Assembly (NCBI RefSeq): GCF_006364435.1
Contig: NZ_CP040977.1
Location: 806,001-870,000, forward strand
Direction: 5' to 3'
From: Candidatus Methylopumilus universalis
Lineage (GTDB): Bacteria > Pseudomonadota > Gammaproteobacteria > Burkholderiales > Methylophilaceae
DNA length: 64,000 nucleotides
The notes under the pieces were generated by a model that saw only the letters and a list, made by a program, of their open reading frames with translations, made no database searches and was not told the origin of the DNA. Below are positions 9,527 to 17,920 of this stretch, piece by piece; the first letter of the stretch is position 1, and each line of letters begins with the position of its first letter. The position numbers and the translations under genes are program-made.

Positions 9527-10305
9527 GTTCCTCTTGGATCAAGTCTCAACCAAGACATTAATTTTGGCCTACCTTCTGAGGCAATAAGCCATCTATCAGA
9601 ATCTTCGTAATCAAAGAGCTCAGGAAATTTTGATAAATCTCTCGATGTTGTAGCTAAAGTTGAAATTTTAAAAAAAGGTTTTGCATTCGACAATAATTCA
9701 GTCATTTTTTTCTTGCCATCTTTAAAAATCCAATCATGCAATTCAATAAAAATAATTGATTTTTTTAGATTACTAAATAGCTCACTATCCAGCAAGGAAA
9801 ATTCAGCGCCTTCAATATCAATTAAAATTACCGCTGAATCCAAATCTTTTTTTGGGATATTCTTGTAAAAAACTTTAGTTGCCTCGCCAAATATATGCAA
9901 TTTATTACTACAATTATTTAAGGTAGCATTTTTTTGTATAACTTGCCTTCCTTTAATTGATATTTCAAAAGCATAACTTACTTTAAATTTTTGACTAATT
10001 AATGAGCCAATGCTGTAATAGCCGTCTGCAGCGCCAAGATCAATAAAAACATTATATTTTTTTTGAACAGACATTATTGAATTTAATATCTCTTGCTCAT
10101 AAATACCAAGAAGCATTGCTCCTCTGTCTGAATTTCCCCACCAATGGTCACGACTAAAAATCATCCCAGCAAATGGGCCGTATTTGATAGTATTTTTAAG
10201 GGTCATACTTAATTCCTGTGATAGTAATTTTCGCTTTTTATGAATAGCAATTGACATGCCTCTTTGATCCATTAAAAGCATTGAAAATATTTTTCTTAAT
10301 CCCAT
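9523..10305 (-). CDS. FkbM-type SAM-dependent methyltransferase
   Basis: Probable class I S-adenosylmethionine methyltransferase, likely acting on a sugar of the surface polysaccharide. The SAM-binding motif FIDLGAADGYYSIG is near residue 92, the acidic loop AFEISIKGRQVI follows, and LIDIEGAEFSLL matches the D-x-E-G-x-E motif of FkbM-family members. The start ATG at 10305 is preceded by AAGGGA. At 260 aa it is of usual length. It ends on the manC stub and is transcribed in the same direction as the UXS gene upstream. Confidence 0.72.
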   Translation of the reverse strand: MGLRKIFSMLLMDQRGMSIAIHKKRKLLSQELSMTLKNTIKYGPFAGMIFSRDHWWGNSDRGAMLLGIYEQEILNSIMSVQKKYNVFIDLGAADGYYSIGSLISQKFKVSYAFEISIKGRQVIQKNATLNNCSNKLHIFGEATKVFYKNIPKKDLDSAVILIDIEGAEFSLLDSELFSNLKKSIIFIELHDWIFKDGKKKMTELLSNAKPFFKISTLATTSRDLSKFPELFDYEDSDRWLIASEGRPKLMSWLRLDPRGT

Positions 10306-10412
10306 GCTTGATTCCCTTAAGCCCTGAAAAAAATTACCTTAAATTCAAAAGATATATTTTTAGATTTGAGCAAGTTTTAATTTAACAATCTGTTGTATTA
10401 ATAAATATAAAG

Positions 10413-11354
10413 TTAGCTTTTTAAAACTCCCTCAAAATATTTAATTGTTTCTTTTAACCCGTCTTTTAAATTTACCTTAGGCTCCCAGCCTAACTTATTC
10501 TTTGCTAAACTAATGTTAGGCTGTCTCTGTTTGGGGTCGTCTTCAGGAAGAGTTTTGAATATAATTTTAGATTGACTGGAAGTTAACCTTAAGACAAGCT
10601 CTGCGAGTTCTAGCATAGTAAATTCATTAGGATTTCCTATATTCATAGGCCCTGTAATAGTCTTATCACTCTCCATAAACTTAATCATGCCTTCAATTAA
10701 ATCACTCACATAACAAAAACTTCTGGTTTGAGATCCATCTCCATAAATTGTAATTGGTTTATTTTGCAAAGCTTGCACTATAAAGTTACTAACGACACGT
10801 CCATCGTTAGGATGCATTCTTGGACCATATGTATTAAAAATACGCATCACTTTGATCTCAAGATGATGTTGCCTAAAGTAGTCGAAAAATAGAGTTTCAG
10901 CGCATCGCTTCCCTTCATCATAACAACTCCGAATTCCTATAGGGTTAACCCTCCCCCAATAATCTTCAGTTTGAGGATGAACTTCAGGATCTCCATATAC
11001 TTCACTTGTGGATGCTTGCAGAATTCTTGCACCAGTTCTTTTCGCGAGCCCAAGCATATTGATTGCCCCATGAACACTTGTTTTAGTTGTTTGAACGGGA
11101 TCAAATTGATAGTGAATTGGTGATGCTGGGCATGCAAGATTATAAATCTGATCTACTTCAACATACAAAGGAAAGGTGACATCATGCCGCATCAACTCAA
11201 ATTTTGAGCTGCTAATTAAGTGTGAGACGTTATCTTTACTTCCAGTAAAAAAATTATCTACACATAAAACGTAATGGCCTTGTTTGATTAGCGCATCGCA
11301 AAGATGGGATCCTAGAAAGCCTGCGCCGCCTGAAATTAGAGATTTATGAGACAT
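10413..11354 (-). CDS. UDP-glucuronate decarboxylase (UDP-xylose synthase)
   Basis: Extended short-chain dehydrogenase making UDP-xylose from UDP-glucuronate, a nucleotide sugar for surface glycans. Features: Rossmann motif [40 protein letters not shown], the active-site YDEGKR (catalytic Tyr and Lys) and [10 protein letters not shown]. All are diagnostic for the UXS subgroup, and the 313-aa length is standard. No UDP-glucose dehydrogenase is in the window, so UDP-glucuronate must come from elsewhere. It is the last gene before the ssrA cassette array. Confidence 0.92.
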   Translation of the reverse strand: MSHKSLISGGAGFLGSHLCDALIKQGHYVLCVDNFFTGSKDNVSHLISSSKFELMRHDVTFPLYVEVDQIYNLACPASPIHYQFDPVQTTKTSVHGAINMLGLAKRTGARILQASTSEVYGDPEVHPQTEDYWGRVNPIGIRSCYDEGKRCAETLFFDYFRQHHLEIKVMRIFNTYGPRMHPNDGRVVSNFIVQALQNKPITIYGDGSQTRSFCYVSDLIEGMIKFMESDKTITGPMNIGNPNEFTMLELAELVLRLTSSQSKIIFKTLPEDDPKQRQPNISLAKNKLGWEPKVNLKDGLKETIKYFEGVLKS

Positions 11355-11466
11355 TTACTAAGAATCTTACCATCGAAAATTGATAATCCTGAATGATAAT
11401 TTGAAGATAGTTAAGTCAAATGGGCGTTAAATTCAAACATGCATTCCCTTAAGGCTAAAATCATAG

Positions 11467-11488
11467 GTAGTTTGGGTGTAGTTTGGGT
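11467..11488. repeat. Tandem 11-bp repeat at distal edge of the ssrA array
   Basis: GTAGTTTGGGT occurs twice head-to-tail (11467-11477, 11478-11488), exactly at the left edge of the autotransporter stub. Its reverse complement, ACCCAAACTAC, resembles the CTACCCACAAAA pairs inside the array, in opposite orientation. It may be a remnant recombinase arm site of a truncated unit or a deletion junction. Confidence 0.45.
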
Positions 11489-11722
11489 CTTGAACAAGAT
11501 TTAAATCATAAAACAGACCGATTAACAGCTTCGGGTGTTTCAGGATTAACGAGTGAGAATTTTAGTGGTAACTTACATCACACAAGACCTGTGGAATCTT
11601 TGGGTGCTACTTATGACATTGCTAAAACACAACGCCTCACAGGTGAAGTCTTAGCGCAACAACTACCCTTCCAAAGCACTGCGGGTGCTACAGCCTACTT
11701 TAATTACATGATTGGGTTTTAA
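11480..11722 (+). pseudogene. Truncated autotransporter beta-barrel C-terminus
   Basis: The frame reads SLGLEQDLNHKTDRL and on to ATAYFNYMIGF, matching the last ~80 residues of the intact autotransporter ending at 13467 (LGFEQDVHHN to ATAYFNYMIGF, with TKTQR and QSTGSATAYF conserved). There is no signal peptide, passenger or ribosome-binding site; the first possible start is a TTG inside the repeat. It is the 3' stub of a former cargo gene and is followed by the same terminator/att block as the intact units. Confidence 0.8.
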
Positions 11723-11723
11723 G

Positions 11724-11869
11724 GTATAAAAAAACCACCTCTCGGTGGCTTCTTACTCTAACTAAGGTGTGGTGGAGCTGCACAAAATGGGATTGCTTTG
11801 TTTTCCCGAATTTAATCAATAACCTGTGGGTTTTGAGAACCCCTTCTACCCACAAAACTACCCACAAAA
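11724..11869. repeat. ssrA-end repeat, copy 1: terminator, att-like core, arm repeats
   Basis: The copy consists of a terminator hairpin CCACCTCTCGGTGG (11735-11748) flanked by A7, the core TGGTGGAGCTG (11770-11780), identical to the last 11 bases of ssrA on this strand, then CACAAAATGGGATTG, and a perfect 12-bp tandem CTACCCACAAAA at 11846-11857 and 11858-11869. About 150 bases are nearly identical to copy 2. The 75-codon ORF across it (11767-11994) has no coding character. Confidence 0.85.
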
Positions 11870-13514
11870 AATTAGGATGGGTTTTGAGGCCCTGCTCCAG
11901 TTTTATGGGCAGTTTAGCAGATGTAGGTTTAGGGGGGAGGTTTTCGGGTTTTATGCCTTTATCTCATATACAGTATCTGGATAGTTGTTTATAGTCCTAA
12001 TATAATTTAGTGGCCCGCTTAAAACCAATGTTACTTCGCACAATTCAAAAACTATTTTTAATTACAACGTTTGCTTTGGTATCAAATGCTAATGCACTTG
12101 TTATTAACTTTGACGACCTTCTTAATCAAGGGGAAGGCACAGTAATTTCAAATGGATATAGCGGGTTAAATTGGAGTAACTTTTGGGGGTTTGATGGAGC
12201 TTCTGGGACCGGCAGCGGATATTCCGCTGGAACTGTAAGTTCTCCGAATGTTGCCTTCAATGGCTATGGAAACCCTGCTTCATTTTCATCTACTGCGCAA
12301 TTTAATTTAGTAAGCGCTTATTTCACAGCTGCCTGGAATCCTGGACAAATAACCGTTCTAGGTTTAAATAGTGGTACCCAACTTTACTCAACTACTTTTT
12401 CAGTTGTCACAACATCGCCAACCTTAACTTCTTTTAATTGGTCTGGAATTAACGAGGTACGCTTCAGTACAAACTTCGCTCAATTTGCCATAGACAATTT
12501 ATGTTTAGATGGTTCATGTGGTACAGGTCCCGCAGCTGCTGACACCCAATCCTCCATGCGATATCAAGCAAGCCAATTACGCTCTGCATTTAATGCGCAA
12601 ACAGTCGCTGCTAACTTTGCTTTGAATTACGACTGTAATGTGTTTGATGTTAAAGGCATGTGTATTTCAGCAGGTGGCAGATACACAACTATTGATAATC
12701 CAAACATTAATAATTCAGCAGCGGTTGTGACATTAGGTTACAAGGTCAATCCTAATATCCGTGTGGGTGCTTATTTAGACCAGAACATTAATATCAGCAA
12801 ACCTACAGGCATTGATATCGGTAACAACACGCCTCTCATGGGTTTATATGCTGTGTGGAATAAAGAACAAAATGGTTTAGGTTATCAAGTGAGACTCGCT
12901 AACACTTATCAAGATAAAGATGTGACGCAAACTAGAACAGTATTTGACACTTCAGAAGCAGGTACGGGTAAATCAAGCCTTCAATCACAAAGTTATCTAG
13001 CAGAACTCTCTTACGCATTTCAATATGAAGATAAAACACTCGTGCGTCCTTATGCAGGTTTGCGTTACACACATTTAAAACAAAAAGGTTACACAGAAGC
13101 AACCACAGATACAGTGACAGATCCTTTAACAGTGGCAGCTTTAAGAGATAAAGGTATCACCGCTTTAATAGGTGTCAAAGTCAATCGTTCATTGACGGAT
13201 AAAGCCACACTCACAGCCCAATTAGGATTTGAACAAGATGTGCATCACAACGTGGGTCAGTATTCAGCGACCGATTTAAATGGCAGTGATTTAACAGCGG
13301 TTGCATTTAATTCAAACATTAAACGCACAAGACCAGTGGTAAGTGCTGGTGCTTATTATGATGTCACCAAAACACAACGCGCATCAGCCACCATCAACTA
13401 CCAACAAACTGCATTCCAATCGACCGGAAGTGCGACTGCTTATTTCAATTACATGATTGGGTTTTAAGGTATAAAAAAACCACCTCTCGGTGGCTTCTTA
13501 CTCTAACTAGGAAG
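11770..13514. mobile_element. ssrA cassette unit A (1,745 bp), autotransporter cargo
   Basis: Measured from core to core, this unit carries one gene (autotransporter, 12028-13467) between two copies of the ssrA 3'-end block. The left end has core plus arm-type repeats; the right end supplies the cargo stop codon, then the ssrA terminator, then the next core. It contains no recombinase, so mobilisation would have to be in trans. That the unit is an integrated element is inferred from the direct repeats and the shared end structure. Confidence 0.6.
12028..13467 (+). CDS. Autotransporter with PEP-CTERM-like N-domain
   Basis: Probably secreted and outer-membrane anchored. ATG at 12028 gives MLLRTIQKLFLITTFALVS, a signal peptide ending ANA; GTG at 12010 is an alternative. 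Residues ~25-165 form a beta-rich domain (INFDDLLNQGEG, GYSGLNW, TAAWNPGQITVLG, FAIDNLCLDG) resembling the globular part of PEP-CTERM exosortase substrates. The last ~290 residues are an autotransporter beta-barrel of alternating strands ending in phenylalanine (YMIGF). No PEP-CTERM tail is present. A TATAAT lies at 12001-12006. The last 80 residues are duplicated as the stub at 11480. It is the only cargo of unit A. Confidence 0.8.
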   Translation: MLLRTIQKLFLITTFALVSNANALVINFDDLLNQGEGTVISNGYSGLNWSNFWGFDGASGTGSGYSAGTVSSPNVAFNGYGNPASFSSTAQFNLVSAYFTAAWNPGQITVLGLNSGTQLYSTTFSVVTTSPTLTSFNWSGINEVRFSTNFAQFAIDNLCLDGSCGTGPAAADTQSSMRYQASQLRSAFNAQTVAANFALNYDCNVFDVKGMCISAGGRYTTIDNPNINNSAAVVTLGYKVNPNIRVGAYLDQNINISKPTGIDIGNNTPLMGLYAVWNKEQNGLGYQVRLANTYQDKDVTQTRTVFDTSEAGTGKSSLQSQSYLAELSYAFQYEDKTLVRPYAGLRYTHLKQKGYTEATTDTVTDPLTVAALRDKGITALIGVKVNRSLTDKATLTAQLGFEQDVHHNVGQYSATDLNGSDLTAVAFNSNIKRTRPVVSAGAYYDVTKTQRASATINYQQTAFQSTGSATAYFNYMIGF

Positions 13515-13614
13515 TGGTGGAGCTGCACAAAATGGGATTGTCATGTTTTCCCGAATTTAATCAATAAGTTGTGGGTTTTGAGAACCCCTTCTACCCACAA
13601 AACTACCCACAAAA
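13468..13614. repeat. ssrA-end repeat, copy 2
   Basis: Terminator hairpin CCACCTCTCGGTGG at 13480-13493, core TGGTGGAGCTG at 13515-13525, then CACAAAATGGGATTG, and the perfect 12-bp tandem CTACCCACAAAA at 13591-13602 and 13603-13614. Core-to-arm distance is 76 bp, exactly as in copy 1. A few bases before the core differ: CTAGGAAG here and in copy 3, CTAAGGTG in copy 1 and at ssrA. Confidence 0.85.
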
Positions 13615-13679
13615 AATTAGGGTGAGTTTTGATGCTTTAGCTCCAGATGTTGGAGGTAGTTTAGCAGAGGTGGGTAATT

Positions 13680-14465
13680 TTAAGATTTTTCTTGTAGGCG
13701 AATAAATGGATTCATCAAGTATTCCTTGAGTGAGTCTCCAACAGGGCTTTCTCTTAAACTGATGCCTGATTTCATTGCTCTCATTTGTATAGCTGTTTTT
13801 GATACATATGTACCAAATAATCTATCCCAAAAAGAAAAAATAATTCCAAAATTTGAATTACCCTCCTTCATATCCAATGAATGATGGACTCTATGAAAGT
13901 TCGGCGTCACAATGAGAAAGCTTAAAATCTTGTTCCATTTTTCAGGAAGTAAAACTTTAAAGTGGGTTAAAGGTGCGTGAATAGAATTCAATACGCCATA
14001 AAGTAATATCACTGGAACCGGGACATCAAATAATACAAATATCAAGGCTGCTAAAAAGACAGTTGCAACTTCCTCCAGCGGATGGTGAAAAAAAGTTGTA
14101 ATGGTATCAACCTCTCTATCAGAGTGATGGAGTTTATGTAACTTCCATAAGACTGAAATTTTATGAAATAACAAATGGGCAACATACCCAGCGAAATCAA
14201 TAAATACAAAAGAAATTACTATACTTAAATATCTAGGTAATGGTAAATTTGAAAAGCTAAAAATTTCAAATGGTGCTATAAAATTAACAAATAGAAGCAC
14301 AGCAAAAAATTTTAAGAGCCAAGTAAAAAATTGGCTAATGCCTAATAGCGTTAATATGGAAGCATCTCTTTTCTTAAAGAGCAAATCAGAAGAATTCAGC
14401 TTTTCAAAAACAATTAAAGCGAGCGGAAGTGCGATAAGCGCAATTGGCAGTACTCTATCAAACAA
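13680..14465 (-). CDS. Sterol desaturase / fatty acid hydroxylase family protein
   Basis: Integral-membrane di-iron oxygenase of the fatty acid hydroxylase superfamily, which hydroxylates or desaturates lipid acyl chains or isoprenoids. The histidine clusters are present: HLLFH, HKLHHSD and, near the C-terminus, HRVHHSLD. Four or more hydrophobic segments precede and separate them. The start is TTG at 14465 with GGAG about nine bases upstream; no better in-frame start exists. At 261 aa it is complete. It lies in cassette unit B, so it may modify lipid A or membrane lipids as part of surface variation; the substrate is unknown. Confidence 0.82.
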   Translation of the reverse strand: MFDRVLPIALIALPLALIVFEKLNSSDLLFKKRDASILTLLGISQFFTWLLKFFAVLLFVNFIAPFEIFSFSNLPLPRYLSIVISFVFIDFAGYVAHLLFHKISVLWKLHKLHHSDREVDTITTFFHHPLEEVATVFLAALIFVLFDVPVPVILLYGVLNSIHAPLTHFKVLLPEKWNKILSFLIVTPNFHRVHHSLDMKEGNSNFGIIFSFWDRLFGTYVSKTAIQMRAMKSGISLRESPVGDSLKEYLMNPFIRLQEKS

Positions 14466-14549
14466 GGTATTTACTCCATTTTTAAATCATTTAATCGTGT
14501 ATATTGTAGAAGGAATTATTGCAAGGCTTTAATTATAAGGAATCTCTTA

Positions 14550-15122
14550 ATGGGATCTATCACTTTCTCAAAACTGGCTTTAGTTTTTTGTTTTTTTCTT
14601 TCCTCTTCAGCTTTTGCAGGTAAGGTTCTTGGTTACGACCTTATTCCGGGAGCCACTGGTGCAAGTTTAACTGACAATCGTGCATATGCCGGACTTAAAT
14701 GGACACTTAATGAAGGCATTAAACCCCAAGCTGTGTTGGGCCTCAAACATGCACGCATTAAATCTAATGGAGATACTGATGGAGGTGATTTATCAATTTC
14801 AGCCAAAATTATAGATGGTTTTCAGTTGGGTAAATTACGAGCTAAATACTTCAATGGTAAAGAAAATGTTCAAGGTGAAGTTGGTGCTGGCTATGACTTT
14901 ACTAAAGGATTATTTACTGGAGTTGGCGTTCATGCGCCTCATTCCTTAATTGGATTAGATTTGCATCCGTTTGTAACTGACAATAAACTAGAGCCTTATA
15001 TTCAAATTGACACAAATAAAAAATATAAGAAAAATAATAGCACCGCAAGTCAATGCGTCTTCAATCCTGGTAACGTACCATTAGGTCCTTGGCTGGATTC
15101 ACAATGCACCATATTGAAGTGA
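14550..15122 (+). CDS. Secreted protein of unknown function
   Basis: I do not recognise the family. The 190-aa sequence starts with a clear signal peptide (FSKLALVFCFFLSSSAFA, cleavage after AFA) and an AAGGA ribosome-binding site. The mature part alternates short hydrophobic and polar strands (RAYAGLKWTLN, AVLGLKHARI, KLRAKYFNG, VQGEVGAGYDF), as in small outer-membrane or periplasmic beta-proteins. Two cysteines near the C-terminus (SQCVFNPG and DSQCTILK) could form a disulphide. It is divergent from the hydroxylase gene, 84 bases away, and is followed by the ssrA-type terminator block. Confidence 0.6.
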   Translation: MGSITFSKLALVFCFFLSSSAFAGKVLGYDLIPGATGASLTDNRAYAGLKWTLNEGIKPQAVLGLKHARIKSNGDTDGGDLSISAKIIDGFQLGKLRAKYFNGKENVQGEVGAGYDFTKGLFTGVGVHAPHSLIGLDLHPFVTDNKLEPYIQIDTNKKYKKNNSTASQCVFNPGNVPLGPWLDSQCTILK

Positions 15123-15569
15123 TTTAGCCCTCATTTACAATTTAGGAATTTCCTACAAGTTCTAATAAAAAAACCACCTCTCGGTGGCTTCTTACTCTAA
15201 CTAGGAAGTGGTGGAGCTGCACAAAATGGGATTACTTTATTTTCCCAAATTTAATCAGTTAATTACCTTAAGTATTTTGTATTACCTGCCCCCAGACTTG
15301 CCCCCATATCAAATTCGGTAAATGGGGAACAAAACCTTGTTCCTTTTCCGAATATTGTAGCAGAGATAGTGGCTGACTTCTTATAACTCCGAAACTTGAA
15401 AAACCTTCTACTTTATCAAGTTACCTCTTAATTAATTACCCTAACTCATTCATGGGTAAGTTATACTGCAAACAGTTTCAAACACTAAAGGTTGTTAACC
15501 TTTTAGTCTAATCCTCATCATTCTTGTTAATGAGTTTTTCTCTAAAACTTTTTTACAAGGAATTCTCTG
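15123..15569. other. Intergenic segment holding repeat copy 3 and a palindrome
   Basis: Almost 450 bases without a gene. It holds the third ssrA-end block (15165-15306), then A/T-rich sequence, then the near-perfect palindrome CTAAAGGTTGTTAACCTTTTAG at 15485-15506, about 65 bases before the large autotransporter gene. The palindrome could be an operator or a weak hairpin. An AAGG at 15557-15560 is the ribosome-binding site of the next gene. Confidence 0.6.
15165..15306. repeat. ssrA-end repeat, copy 3
   Basis: Terminator hairpin CCACCTCTCGGTGG at 15174-15187, core TGGTGGAGCTG at 15209-15219, CACAAAATGGGATT, and then a different arm-like pair: TGCCCCCA at 15287-15294 and 15299-15306, again with a 12-bp period. 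The pair lies 77-78 bases from the core, the same place as CTACCCACAAAA in copies 1 and 2, although its sequence differs. Confidence 0.8.
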
Positions 15570-17897
15570 ATGAGGAATTTTTCTAGTTTATCCCAATGCT
15601 TTTTATTCTGCACTGCCATACTTTTTAGTTTCAAAAGTTTTGCAGATTGTCCAGCCCTAGGAAGCGGAATAACTTCAAGCACAACTTGCACAGGCAATAT
15701 CACGACGAGCAACAGTTGGGTTACTGGCATCTATTTGGAAAATGGTAGTGGTAGCACCAACAGCAACACTGTCAACATGACAGGCAATATCACGACGAGT
15801 GGTGGTAGGAGTTACGGCATCCGTTTGTATAATGGCTATGGTAGCACCAACAGCAACACTGTCAACATGACAGGCAATATCACGACGAGCGGCATTAATA
15901 CTGATGGCATCGATTTGTTAAATGATAGTGGTAGCAACAACAGCAACACTGTCAACATGACAGGCAATATCACGACGAGTGGCATTAATGGTTATGGCAT
16001 CTATTTGTTAAATTTTGATGGTAGCACCAACAGCAACACTGTCAACATAACAGGCAATATCACGACGGGCACTAATGGTTATGGCATCTATTTGTTAAAT
16101 GATAGTGGTAGCAACAACAGCAACACTGTCAACATGACAGGCAATATCACGACGAGCGGAAATGGTAATGGCATCTATTTGGAAAATTATAGAAATAGCA
16201 ACAACAGGGACACTGTCAACATGAACAGCAACACTGTCAACATGACAGGCAATATCACGACGAGCGGAAATGGTGCTTATGGCATCTATTTGTTAAATTA
16301 TTATGGTAGCACCAACAGCAACACTGTCAACATGACAGGCAATATCACGACGAGCGGAAATGGTGCTTATGGCATCTATTTGTTAAATTATTATGGTAGC
16401 ACCAACAGCAACACTGTCAACATGACAGGCAATATCATGACGATTGGTAATGAGTCTCACGGCATCTATTTGGATAATTATTCTGGCACCAACAACATCA
16501 ACATCGTCAACATGACAGGGAATATCTCGACGATTGGTAATGAGTCTCACGGCATCTATTTGGATAATTATTCTGGCACCAACAACATCAACATCGTCAA
16601 CATGACAGGGAATATCTCGACGATTGGTAATGATGCTTACGGTATCTTTTTGAATAATTATCTTGGTAACAGCAACACTAACACCGTCAATATGGCCGGT
16701 CGTATTTCAGCTACCGGCTCTCCCTATGCCATTTATGCCTTCAATTCTAGCTCAACGACTTCCAATACCGTTCAACTGAACAAAGGCTCATCTGTCATTG
16801 GTGCTATTAGTGGGACCGGCATTTTTGATTACACAGCAAATAATTTCTTAAAACTGAATCTTGGTGCAGGTGCATCTTATAGTTTTGCAACCACAGGATT
16901 TACAGTGCAAGACTTAAATGGTCGTCCTATGGTCGCAGGTTCAGCTCATGCGGCAGGTGTCGGTAATATCACAACTGCTTCACAAAGTTTGTACGAAAGA
17001 ACTTCACAAATCACTCAAAGTTTAGATGACCGTGTCAGAACTTATGATTTAAAACAAAATACTTCACAAGATTTTTGGGTGAATACTTACTACAGTGATT
17101 CCAATCGCGGGGGTCAAGGTTTGTCAGGTTCTAACTTAAGCTTTAATCAATATCGTTCAGGGATTACTGCAGGCTTTAATGTCAAAAACAGCTATACACC
17201 CACTGAACTTATTGTGAATTACGAACATGGTAAATTAAATATTGATGAAGGTAATCAAGGTATCACTTCCAACAGTGTCATGGCAGGTGCCTTATTCCCT
17301 GATATTAAAAAACTATTCACAGGGACTTTAAGTGCTAAAGCATTAGTCGGGTATTCAGATTTTAGTGGTGACAGAAAAGTCTTAACGAATGATGTTGCAT
17401 TAAATGGTTCACGTAATGTCACAGCCAACTATCAATCATCACACTTAACGATTGGTTCTGCTTGGACTAAAACCTTATATCAAACAGATAAAGTGATTTT
17501 AGATACATTAGTCGGTATTGATTTAAATACACAACACATCAATTCATATAGTGAGAGTGATTTATTTAAATGGAATGGTAGAACGATTAATCAACTTCAA
17601 GAGCGTGTGACATTAGGTATGGAAATAAAACCGTTGGTGAAACCACTCACCCTCTTTGGCAGAGTCGGTATTGAACGCCGTGATTTAATTAGTGGTGAAA
17701 ACCAACACTATGCGATTAATAATACCGCTGTGAGTTATAACGATAGTAACCAACGGAATACCTATGCCACATTAAATGCAGGAGCTTATTACCCACTCAC
17801 GCCAACAGTCAAAGCATACGCACAAGTGAGATATTACGATTCCACAAAAGACATTGACTCTCTATCAGGCAGTATTGGGATTTCAGGGCAGTTCTAG
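15570..17897 (+). CDS. Repeat-rich autotransporter adhesin
   Basis: Predicted outer-membrane autotransporter. A signal peptide (LSQCFLFCTAILFSFKSFA) is followed by a passenger of about eleven ~30-residue repeats with consensus NSNTVNMTGNITTSGNGAYG plus IYLLN, rich in Asn, Thr, Ser and Gly, as in right-handed beta-helix passengers. From about residue 480 to the C-terminus lies an autotransporter beta-barrel ending in phenylalanine (SIGISGQF). Start ATG at 15570 with AAGG nine bases upstream. The repeats are nearly identical at DNA level, so length variation is expected. Adhesion or surface shielding is inferred; the ligand is unknown. Its stop is followed by the terminator shared with ssrA. 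Confidence 0.85.
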   Translation: MRNFSSLSQCFLFCTAILFSFKSFADCPALGSGITSSTTCTGNITTSNSWVTGIYLENGSGSTNSNTVNMTGNITTSGGRSYGIRLYNGYGSTNSNTVNMTGNITTSGINTDGIDLLNDSGSNNSNTVNMTGNITTSGINGYGIYLLNFDGSTNSNTVNITGNITTGTNGYGIYLLNDSGSNNSNTVNMTGNITTSGNGNGIYLENYRNSNNRDTVNMNSNTVNMTGNITTSGNGAYGIYLLNYYGSTNSNTVNMTGNITTSGNGAYGIYLLNYYGSTNSNTVNMTGNIMTIGNESHGIYLDNYSGTNNINIVNMTGNISTIGNESHGIYLDNYSGTNNINIVNMTGNISTIGNDAYGIFLNNYLGNSNTNTVNMAGRISATGSPYAIYAFNSSSTTSNTVQLNKGSSVIGAISGTGIFDYTANNFLKLNLGAGASYSFATTGFTVQDLNGRPMVAGSAHAAGVGNITTASQSLYERTSQITQSLDDRVRTYDLKQNTSQDFWVNTYYSDSNRGGQGLSGSNLSFNQYRSGITAGFNVKNSYTPTELIVNYEHGKLNIDEGNQGITSNSVMAGALFPDIKKLFTGTLSAKALVGYSDFSGDRKVLTNDVALNGSRNVTANYQSSHLTIGSAWTKTLYQTDKVILDTLVGIDLNTQHINSYSESDLFKWNGRTINQLQERVTLGMEIKPLVKPLTLFGRVGIERRDLISGENQHYAINNTAVSYNDSNQRNTYATLNAGAYYPLTPTVKAYAQVRYYDSTKDIDSLSGSIGISGQF
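15748..16710 (+). repeat. Coding tandem repeats of ~90 bp
   Basis: About eleven in-frame units of 84-90 bp in the autotransporter passenger. Two neighbouring pairs are almost perfect: 16261-16350 versus 16351-16440 differ by one base, and 16441-16530 versus 16531-16620 are identical. One unit near 16190-16250 contains an internal partial duplication (DTVNMNSNTVNM). The 5' units keep the same core but vary around it. Confidence 0.92.
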
Positions 17898-17920
17898 TTT
17901 ATTGTCTGCTAGTTTTTAAG

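Larger units (their letters stand above)
13515..15208. mobile_element. ssrA cassette unit B (1,694 bp), hydroxylase plus secreted protein
   Basis: Second core-to-core unit. It carries two divergently transcribed genes: a sterol-desaturase/fatty-acid-hydroxylase family membrane enzyme on the minus strand and a 190-aa secreted protein on the plus strand. Its left end is almost identical to unit A for ~150 bases, while the cargo is unrelated, so the ends are conserved and the cargo exchanged. No recombinase is present. Confidence 0.6.

Noticed and set aside
11767-11994. 75-codon open frame across ssrA-end copy 1
   Set aside because: It runs through the att-like core and arm repeats, has no ribosome-binding site and resembles no protein.
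15748-16710. CRISPR-like regular repeats
   Set aside because: The repeats are in frame, encode a beta-helix-like passenger, have no unique spacers and lack cas genes nearby.
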